A DNA stretch of 64,000 nucleotides from Dyella sp. AtDHG13 (lineage in GTDB: Bacteria > Pseudomonadota > Gammaproteobacteria > Xanthomonadales > Rhodanobacteraceae). The DNA lies in NCBI RefSeq assembly GCF_003201105.1, contig NZ_QICJ01000004.1, positions 124,001-188,000 of the forward strand, read 5' to 3'. The notes under the pieces were generated by a model. The model ran no database searches, was not told the DNA's origin, and worked only from the letters and a program-made list of their open reading frames with translations. The position numbers were made by a program, and so were the translations under genes. Shown here piece by piece: positions 24,109 through 31,136 of this stretch; position 1 is the stretch's first letter; every line of letters starts with the position of its first letter.

Positions 24109-25548
24109 TCAGCCCTGCATCTCTTCCAGTTCCATGCCCTTGGTCTCACGCACCGCCTTCACCACGAAGATGAGGGAGATCAGCGCGAAGGCCGCGTACA
24201 GGCCGTAGGCGAAGGTCAGGCCCACTTCGGCCAGCGCGGGGAAGGTGCTGGTGATGGCGAAGTTGGCCAGCCACTGCGCGGCGGCGGCCACGGCCAGTGC
24301 GATGGCGCGGATGCGGTTGGGGAACATCTCGCCCAGCAGCACCCACACCATCGGGCCCCAGCTCAGGCCGAAGAACACCACATAGGCGTTGGCCGCGACC
24401 AGGGCCACCATGTTCCAGGGCGCCGGCAGGCTGAGGCTGGCGCCGCTGCCGGTGGCCTGGGAGAAGCACCACGCCATCGCGCCCAGCGTGAGGGTCATGC
24501 CGGCCGAGCCGATCACCAGCAGCGGCTTGCGGCCGATGCGGTCCACCAATGCGATGGCCACCAGGGTCACCAGCACGTTCACGACCGACGTGGCGACGGT
24601 GATGGAGAACGAATCGCTCTCGCTGAAGCCCACCGAGTGCCACAGCGTGGACGAGTAATAGAAGATGACGTTGATGCCGACGAACTGCTGGAACACCGAC
24701 AGCAGGATGCCGATCCACACCACCGGCAGCAGGCCCAGGCGCGGGCCGCGCAGGTCCTTCAGGGTGGGGCGGTATTCCGAATGCAGGCTTTCCTGGATGT
24801 CCTTGACCTTGGCATCCAGCGCCGCATCGTTGTGCATGTCCAGCACCTGGCGCAGCACGTCCTTCGCCTCGGCGAGACGGCCCTTGGCGACCAGGTGGCG
24901 CGGCGATTCGGGCACGCCCAGCACCAGCGAGCCATAGACCAGCGCCGGCAGCACGGCGACCAGGAACATCCAGCGCCACGCGGCAAGGCCCAGCCACAGC
25001 TTCTGCGCGGCGCCGCCGGCCGTGCCGGCCAGCCACGCGTCGCTGAGCAAGGCGGCGAAGATGCCGAGCACGATGGCGAGTTGCTGCAGCGAACCCAGCC
25101 GGCCGCGCACGGCGGCGGGTGAGATTTCCGCGATATAGGTCGGCGCGATCACCGAGGCCACGCCCACGCCGATGCCGCCCACGAGCCGCCAGAACACCAG
25201 GCTGCCCACGCCGGTGACCAGGCCCGAGCCCAGCGCGCTCAAGGCCAGGAACAACGCCGCCACCTGCATGGCGCGCACGCGGCCCACGCGATCGGCCAGC
25301 GGACCGGCATACCACGCGCCCGCCGCCGAGCCGAGCAGAGCGCACGACACGGCGAAGCCGATGTGCGCGGCATCCAGCCCGAAGTTGCCGCGCACGGCAT
25401 CGACCGCGCCGTTGATCACGGCGGTATCGAAACCAAACAGGAAACCACCCAACGCGGCCGCAGCCGCGATCAGCACCACGCGCGCAGTGGCGTGCTGCCC
25501 CAGATCATCCACGGCGTTCTTCGGCGCCGGTGTCGAATTCAAATTCAT
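24109..25548 (-). CDS. MFS sugar porter family transporter (sugar/H+ symporter)
   Basis: 479 residues and 12 TMs. Sugar-porter signatures are clear: GGFLFGFDTAVINGA in TM1, GPLADRVGR in the 2-3 loop, AEISPAAVRGRLGSLQQ after TM4, VPESPRHLV before the central loop, QQFVGINVIFYYSS in TM7, DRIGRKPLL in the 8-9 loop and GEMFPNRIRAIALAV. These place it with XylE/GalP-type D-xylose or hexose/proton symporters; the exact sugar is not decided. The ATG is preceded by GGGGAGAG. Its upstream neighbour region is a 570-base repeat-rich spacer. Confidence 0.9.
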   Translation of the reverse strand: MNLNSTPAPKNAVDDLGQHATARVVLIAAAAALGGFLFGFDTAVINGAVDAVRGNFGLDAAHIGFAVSCALLGSAAGAWYAGPLADRVGRVRAMQVAALFLALSALGSGLVTGVGSLVFWRLVGGIGVGVASVIAPTYIAEISPAAVRGRLGSLQQLAIVLGIFAALLSDAWLAGTAGGAAQKLWLGLAAWRWMFLVAVLPALVYGSLVLGVPESPRHLVAKGRLAEAKDVLRQVLDMHNDAALDAKVKDIQESLHSEYRPTLKDLRGPRLGLLPVVWIGILLSVFQQFVGINVIFYYSSTLWHSVGFSESDSFSITVATSVVNVLVTLVAIALVDRIGRKPLLVIGSAGMTLTLGAMAWCFSQATGSGASLSLPAPWNMVALVAANAYVVFFGLSWGPMVWVLLGEMFPNRIRAIALAVAAAAQWLANFAITSTFPALAEVGLTFAYGLYAAFALISLIFVVKAVRETKGMELEEMQG

Positions 25549-25781
25549 TGGCTCTCCCCGATTCAGAGTCCGGCGATTTTGCGATGGCGCCGCCGGTGGA
25601 TCGAAGTGAATACGTATGCACCACAGAGGCTGGGATGTCGAGCGTTGAGTGAGCCTGTAACGGTTTGTGCGGGTGCATTACGAGACTTCTTGGTGCCGCC
25701 TCGCGGTTGGATCAACCTGGCGGACGTGTGGATGTTGCGATGCAGCGCGTCATTGTGACGAGTTGGCGAAGGGCGCGTTCT

Positions 25782-25880
25782 GCTCCCTCTCCCTCCGGGG
25801 GCACGCAAGGAGCAGCCATGGATGGCTGCGGCTTCGAGTAGCGAGGGGAGGGTTGGGGGTGAGGGGCCAACCTAGCCTCA
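25782..25880. repeat. CCCTCTCCC/GGGGTGAGGGGC family repeat, loop-expanded copy
   Basis: Begins GCTCCCTCTCCCTCCGGGG and ends GGGGCCAACCTAGCCTCA, like the 50.47 kb copy. Here about 45 extra bases replace the hairpin loop; the insert has its own palindrome GCAGCCATGGATGGCTGC. Confidence 0.75.
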
Positions 25881-25917
25881 TCGCCAGGTAAGCACCGTCC
25901 TGGCGATCCAGGAACCC

Positions 25918-26078
25918 GTTCAAAATCTCAGGCAGGATCAAATTTCCTCACCGTCATTCCGGCGAAAGCCGGAATCCAGTGCCTTTTGGCTTTTTGCCTG
26001 CGGTATGTAAAGTCGCTGGATTCCGGCTTTCGCCGGAATGACGGTGAGGGATGCAAGTGCTCACGCGAGATTTTGAAC
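25918..26078. repeat. REP-type inverted repeat with outer arms
   Basis: Inner 34-base arms (25946-25979 and 26016-26049) contain CACCGTCATTCCGGCG and are perfect complements. Outer arms GTTCAAAATCTC (25918-25929) and GAGATTTTGAAC (26067-26078) are also perfect, giving one 161-base symmetric unit ending 38 bases before the rluF stop codon. Confidence 0.85.
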
Positions 26079-26115
26079 AGGCTACAAGAGAGAAAACCTC
26101 TCTCCCAAACATTTA

Positions 26116-26835
26116 CTACCACTGCGTACGCTGAGGCAGCAGCCCCTTCAGCTCCGCGTCGGTGAGATTGCGCCACTGCCCGGGCTTCAGATGCCCCAGC
26201 TTCACATTGATGATGCGCACGCGCCGCAGTTGCGTCACGCGATAGCCGAACGCCGCCGCCATCAGGCGGATCTGCCGGTTCAGGCCCTGCGTGAGGATGA
26301 TGGCGAAGCCGAACTTGGCGATCTTGCGCACCTTGCACGGCTTGGTCATCTGGCCGTGGATGCGCACGCCGCGCGCCATGCCCTGCAGGAATTCGTCGGT
26401 GACCGGCTTGTTCACCGCCACGAGGTATTCCTTCTCGTGGTTGTTCTCCGAACGCAGGATCTCGTTGACGATGTCGCCGTTGCTGGTGAGCAGGATCAGG
26501 CCTTCGGAATCCTTGTCCAGGCGGCCGATGGGAAAGATGCGTTCCTGGTGGTCGACGAAATCGACGATGTTGTCCTTCACCGTCTGGTCGGTGGTGCAGG
26601 TGATGCCCACCGGCTTGTTCAGCGCGATGTAGACCGCTCGCTTGGCCGATGGCGTGGCCGCGAGGACGCGCGCCTTGACGACTTCGCCGTCCACGCGCAC
26701 CTCGTCGCCCTCCAGCGCTTTCGCGCCGGTGGTCACGACCTCGCCGTTGATGGTGACGCGGCCGGCCAGCAGCAGCTCGTCCGCCTCGCGGCGGGAGCAG
26801 ATGCCGGCTTCGCTGATGTATTTGTTGACGCGCAT
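26116..26835 (-). CDS. rluF: 23S rRNA pseudouridine synthase RluF
   Basis: 239 residues. An S4 RNA-binding domain (MRVNKYISEAGICSRREADE, about 1-60) is followed by the RsuA-type catalytic domain with GRLDKDSEGLILLTSNGD, which holds the catalytic Asp. NPVGI-like ALNKPVGITCTT, NHEKEYLVAV and LTQGLNRQIRLM closely parallel E. coli RluF (U2604 of 23S rRNA, also tRNA-Tyr U35). It lacks the extra C-terminal tail of the E. coli protein. No Shine-Dalgarno precedes the ATG: the region immediately upstream is a GTGAG-family repeat, which seems to have displaced it. Confidence 0.88.
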   Translation of the reverse strand: MRVNKYISEAGICSRREADELLLAGRVTINGEVVTTGAKALEGDEVRVDGEVVKARVLAATPSAKRAVYIALNKPVGITCTTDQTVKDNIVDFVDHQERIFPIGRLDKDSEGLILLTSNGDIVNEILRSENNHEKEYLVAVNKPVTDEFLQGMARGVRIHGQMTKPCKVRKIAKFGFAIILTQGLNRQIRLMAAAFGYRVTQLRRVRIINVKLGHLKPGQWRNLTDAELKGLLPQRTQW

Positions 26836-26841
26836 AGAGTC

Positions 26842-26913
26842 AGGAGTGAGTAAAGAGAAGTGAGAAGTGAGAGAGAGCGAGAGTGCCTTCTCTCACTCCT
26901 CACTTCTCCCCAC
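26842..26913. repeat. Solo GTGAG-family element (empty copy)
   Basis: Left arm 26842-26877 begins AGGAGTGAGTAAAGAG; right arm 26885-26913 begins CCTTCTCTCACTCCTCAC. Both are nearly identical to the two ends of the nrdA-nrdB cassette, but only about seven bases separate them here instead of a gene. The arms can pair over about 20 bases. It lies between the ABC permease stop-side gap and the rluF start. Confidence 0.82.
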
Positions 26914-26925
26914 CATTTTCTGCCC

Positions 26926-27695
26926 TCAGGACCGCATGCCCACGCCGCGCTTGAGCAGGTGCAGCGCCACGGCGGCCAGGCCGATGACGAATGCCAGCAT
27001 CACCGCGAAGGCCACGCCGATCTGCACGTCGCTCACGCCGAGCACGCCGAAGCGGAACGCGTTCACCATGTACAGGATGGGGTTGACCAGGGAGATGCTG
27101 CGCCACGGTTCGCTGAGCAGGTCCACCGAGTAGAACACGCCGCCCAGGTAGGTCAGCGGGGTGAGCACGAAGGTGGGCACCAGGGCGATGTCGTCGAACT
27201 TCTTGGCGAACACCGCGTTGACGAAGCCGGCCAGCGAGAAGATCGTCGCGCCCAGCAGCACCGAGAGGAAAGTGATGACCGGGTGGGCCACGTGCAGGTC
27301 GGTGAAGAACAGCGCGATCAGCAGCACCAGCGCGCCGACCACCAGGCCGCGCGCCACGGCGCCAATCACGTAGCCCAGCAGCATCACCCAGTTGGGCATG
27401 GGCGACACCAGCATTTCTTCCACGGCGCGGCTGAACTTGGCGCCGAAGAACGAGCTGGAGATGTTGCCGTAGCTGTTGGTGATGATGCTCATCATCACCA
27501 GGCCGGGCACGATGTACTGCATGTAGGTGAAGCCGTGCATCTGGCCGATGCGGCTACCGATCAGCTTGCCGAAGATCACGAAGTACAGCGTCATCGTGAT
27601 GGCCGGCGGGATCAGCGTCTGCGTCCAGATGCGCATGATGCGCACGATCTCGCGGCGGACGATGGTGTTGAGTGCGACGAGGTTGCCTGCGGCGT

Positions 27696-27699
<4 letters not shown>
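26926..27699 (-). CDS. yadH: ABC-2 type transporter permease (YadH-like)
   Basis: 257 residues with six hydrophobic segments. The ABC-2 permease character is shown by ALNTIVRREIVRIMRIWTQT at the N-terminus, the elbow helix, SSSFFGAKFSRAVEEMLVSP, and LGGVFYSVDLLSEPWRSISL, the last typical of the YadH/NodJ group. It pairs with the ATPase encoded just upstream, whose stop overlaps this start (ATGA). Exported substrate unknown. GGAGAAGG precedes the ATG. Confidence 0.85.
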
Positions 27700-28664
<965 letters not shown>

Positions 28665-28760
28665 GGGCTGCACCGAAGGGGCCAGCCTTCTATTATACGT
28701 GGCTTCCCATACCGGTCCGTTCACAAACGGGCTTCCCTTGCGTTACCCCCCGGAAAACCC

Positions 28761-29504
28761 ATGGCCGACCATTTCCAGCTCCGTCTCGTCGACTCCACCA
28801 TGCTGGCGCCCACCGTGCGGCACATGGCGTTCGAGCGCGCCGACGGGCAGCCGCTGGCCTTCACGCCGGGGCAGTTCCTGCAGATCCACTTCCACTACGA
28901 GGACGGCACGGCCACCAAGCGCAGCTACTCGGTGGGCACCGTGGGCGATGGCACCTCGCCGGTGCAGCGCATCGAGATCGCCGTGAGCTACGTGGAGGGC
29001 GGCGCCGCCACCAAGCTGCTGGGCGAGTTGCCGATCGGCGGCGAAATCAGCGCCAGCGGGCCGTATGGCCGCTTCGTGCTGCAGACCGGCGACACCAATG
29101 CGCGCTACCTGCTGCTGGCCACCGGCACCGGCGTCACGCCCTACCGCGCCATGCTTCCGCAGATCGCCGAGCTGGTGAAGCAGGGCCGCGAAGTGGTGCT
29201 GCTGTACGGCGCGCGCAACGAAACCGAGCTGCTCTACGGCGACGAGTTCGAAGCCTTCGCCCAGGCCAACCCCGGCTTTCACTTCTATGGCTGCCTGAGC
29301 CGCCAGCAGCGCGGCGTGCCCCGGCCCAACGACCGCCCGGGCCACGTGCAGAACGTGCTGGCGGAGCTGGCGCCCAGCGCCGAGCGGGACATCGCCTACC
29401 TGTGCGGCAACCCCAACATGGTCGATGCGGCCTTTACCGCGCTGAAGGACTTCGGCCTGCCGGTGATGCACATCCGCCGCGAGAAGTACGTGTCCTCACG
29501 TTGA
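28761..29504 (+). CDS. fpr: Ferredoxin--NADP+ reductase
   Basis: 247 residues, a two-domain FNR. The FAD domain contains KRSYSVGT (isoalloxazine/FAD-binding RxYS motif) and FTPGQFLQIHF; the NADP domain contains LLATGTGVTPYRAML and YGARNETELLY, then LCGNPNMVDAAF. It ends EKYVSSR, typical of bacterial FprA-type enzymes with no aromatic terminal Tyr. It supplies electrons between NADPH and ferredoxin/flavodoxin. It is divergent from the YadG gene; a -10-like TATTATAC lies near 28692 in the gap. Confidence 0.88.
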   Translation: MADHFQLRLVDSTMLAPTVRHMAFERADGQPLAFTPGQFLQIHFHYEDGTATKRSYSVGTVGDGTSPVQRIEIAVSYVEGGAATKLLGELPIGGEISASGPYGRFVLQTGDTNARYLLLATGTGVTPYRAMLPQIAELVKQGREVVLLYGARNETELLYGDEFEAFAQANPGFHFYGCLSRQQRGVPRPNDRPGHVQNVLAELAPSAERDIAYLCGNPNMVDAAFTALKDFGLPVMHIRREKYVSSR

Positions 29505-29544
29505 GTCGAGGATGGGTTTCCTAAACGGTTGCGCAACAAGGCCC

Positions 29545-29571
29545 TCAAGTTCGGCGGCGCCCGGCCGCTAA
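29545..29571 (+). promoter_or_regulatory. Sigma-28 (FliA)-like promoter P1 of pilin-like gene
   Basis: TCAAGTTC (29545-29552), 11 bases, GCCGCTAA (29564-29571). The FliA consensus is TAAAGTTT-N11-GCCGATAA; six and seven of eight positions match. It lies about 200 bases upstream of the pilin-like gene. Confidence 0.5.
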
Positions 29572-29648
29572 ACGGGTCAGCCCAGGCGATGCCCTTCGCC
29601 GCTTCCCAAAGTAGTTCTACGTATGCCCTTCGTGGGGTGCGCTGAAAG

Positions 29649-29664
29649 TGTGATTTGGTTCACG
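29649..29664. promoter_or_regulatory. CRP/Clp-like binding site
   Basis: TGTGATTTGGTTCACG: the CRP-family half-sites TGTGA and TCACG with six bases between (consensus TGTGA-N6-TCACA). It lies between the two sigma-28-like promoters upstream of the pilin-like gene. Confidence 0.45.
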
Positions 29665-29692
29665 CTCTGAGAGTGTGCCCGGGATTCCGATA

Positions 29693-29719
29693 TCAAGCCC
29701 CGGAAACCCACGCCGATAG
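29693..29719 (+). promoter_or_regulatory. Sigma-28 (FliA)-like promoter P2 of pilin-like gene
   Basis: TCAAGCCC (29693-29700), 11 bases, GCCGATAG (29712-29719), with seven of eight matches in the -10. It has the best position for driving the gene at 29768. A hairpin CCTCCT/AGGAGG follows in the leader. Confidence 0.55.
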
Positions 29720-29767
29720 ACCCGTCAGTGCCTCCTCTTTCCGAAGGAGGTGCGGGAAGGGGCATTT

Positions 29768-30133
29768 ATGAAGGGCTGGATTCGCTGGACCTGGATGGGA
29801 TGCATCGCCGCCGCCTTGGCACTGGGCGCGCCGTTGGCGCATGCGGACGGCGGGACGATCACGTTCTCCGGAGCGGTGGTGGCGCCGACGTGCGCCGCCG
29901 GCACCGGCAACGTGGCCGCGATGACGGCGTCACCCTCGCATCAGCGGTTCGACTGCGCCGGTTCGTCTGGCGCCAATGCGCGCACCGCACCCACGTCCTA
30001 CACGTTGACGGTGGAACCGCTGGATGGATCTGCGCTGAGTGCCGATCGTCTGGCCAGCTATTTTTCCGCTTACGTGAAGGCCTCGGGTCATGAGGACGCC
30101 CACGTGAACCTGGTCACTCAAGCGTACGATTGA
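29768..30133 (+). CDS. Pilin-like secreted protein
   Basis: 121 residues: signal peptide MKGWIRWTWMGCIAAALALGAPLAHA, then DGGTITFSGAVVAPTC, which resembles the first strands and first Cys of type 1 pilins, with a second Cys about 21 residues later (FDCAGSS). The C-terminal third (SALSADRLASYFSAYVKASG) does not look like the donor-strand end of a normal pilin, and the protein is shorter than the usual 150-180 residues, so it may be a diverged or truncated subunit. AAGGGG lies six bases before the ATG. It is convergent with the fimbrial operon and stands behind sigma-28-like promoters. Confidence 0.6.
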   Translation: MKGWIRWTWMGCIAAALALGAPLAHADGGTITFSGAVVAPTCAAGTGNVAAMTASPSHQRFDCAGSSGANARTAPTSYTLTVEPLDGSALSADRLASYFSAYVKASGHEDAHVNLVTQAYD

Positions 30134-30147
30134 TGTATCGACGCCAT

Positions 30148-30169
30148 CTCGCGTTACTTGAGCGCGAGC
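30148..30169. terminator. Small hairpin in convergent gap of fimbrial genes
   Basis: Arms CTCGCG/CGCGAG around a ten-base loop, in the 49-base gap between the pilin-like gene and the adhesin gene. Weak, no T-tract. Confidence 0.3.
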
Positions 30170-30182
30170 GTGCGTGCCGGGG

Positions 30183-31136
30183 CTAGGGGTAGCTGATGGT
30201 GAAGGTGGCCGTCGCGGAAACCGTGCCCGCGGTGGTGCTGTTGGCCAGGGCGTAATACTGCGCGTAATAGGTGAGGTTGTACGCACCCGTAGGCGTCGTA
30301 CCCACGGTGACCGGCGTGCCCAGCGACACGGCCTTGAACGAGCTGTCGATGAGCTGCACGCCGACGTTGCCGGCAGAGCCGGTGGAAGTGAGCACGCCCG
30401 TGGTACCCGGCGGCACGGCGCGGGAGGCGTCGATCTCGATGGCCATGGTCTGGCCGGACGCGGCGGCGCTGCAGGTCAGGCCGATGGTGAACGCGGTGGC
30501 GCCCGACACGGCGCCGGTGCTGGTCAGCGAACGGGTCGACACGGTGGGCAGGGTCACCGCGATGCTCGGCGTGGCGACGGTGCACGTGGGCGCCACGAAC
30601 TTCACGTTGTTGCTGAGGACGAAATCTTCGGTGCGCAGCGTGTTGCGGGAGCCCTGGTACTGCCAGTAGCCCAGCGTGCCCGAAGACAGCGTGGAGCCCG
30701 CCGTGATCGGGCCCGTCTTGACCAGCTGCACCGCCGAACCCACCGACAGCGTGTACGTGCCCGAGCCGATGCTGTCGTAGCCCCAGGGCGGCAGGATGTA
30801 GTTCGTATCCGGATGCAGGATCTGATAACCCACGCCGGCCACGCCGGTCGGGAAAATGGTCGAGCTACCGACCGGCTGGCCACCCACCAGATTGATCACG
30901 CCCACGTTGGTGGTGTTGTTGCAGGTCACTTGCGACGTATTGGGGCTGGGATTGCCCGGCGACGACGTGGCGAGCACCGTACCCACCGGTGAGGTCGGAT
31001 CGATGGTGATGGTGGCGGGCAAGGTCATGTTCACCGTCTCCTTGCCGCCCGACAACGAACACGAAGCGAACGCGGAGAGCGGCAGCAGGGACAGCGCCAG
31101 CAGCAGAAGTACGGCAGTGATGCGGACAGGGCTCAT
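30183..31136 (-). CDS. Fimbrial tip adhesin/minor pilin (two-domain)
   Basis: 317 residues with a signal peptide ending about SAFA. The N-terminal part (about 25-180, with Cys in SCSLSGG and QVTCNN) is a likely receptor-binding domain; the C-terminal part (about 185-317) is a pilin domain with VAPTCTV, VTLPTVST and the terminal strand pattern TVSATATFTISYP. This two-domain architecture and its position last in a chaperone-usher operon match FimH-like tip adhesins. Its ATG overlaps the usher stop codon (ATGA). Confidence 0.82.
   Translation of the reverse strand: MSPVRITAVLLLLALSLLPLSAFASCSLSGGKETVNMTLPATITIDPTSPVGTVLATSSPGNPSPNTSQVTCNNTTNVGVINLVGGQPVGSSTIFPTGVAGVGYQILHPDTNYILPPWGYDSIGSGTYTLSVGSAVQLVKTGPITAGSTLSSGTLGYWQYQGSRNTLRTEDFVLSNNVKFVAPTCTVATPSIAVTLPTVSTRSLTSTGAVSGATAFTIGLTCSAAASGQTMAIEIDASRAVPPGTTGVLTSTGSAGNVGVQLIDSSFKAVSLGTPVTVGTTPTGAYNLTYYAQYYALANSTTAGTVSATATFTISYP

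Larger units (their letters stand above)
25549..26115. other. Repeat-rich intergenic region
   Basis: A 567-base stretch with no convincing gene; short frames on both strands lack ribosome sites and family resemblance. It holds a variant CCCTCTCCC-family repeat (25782-25880), a hairpin TCGCCAGG/CCTGGCGA (25881-25907) and a large REP-type inverted repeat (25918-26078). The segment 25600-25770 has no internal symmetry that I can see and remains unexplained. Confidence 0.6.

Noticed and set aside
25563-25891. Short frames on both strands in the 25.55-26.1 kb spacer
   Set aside because: They run into the repeat sequence, lack ribosome sites and resemble repeat-encoded peptides, so I did not call genes.
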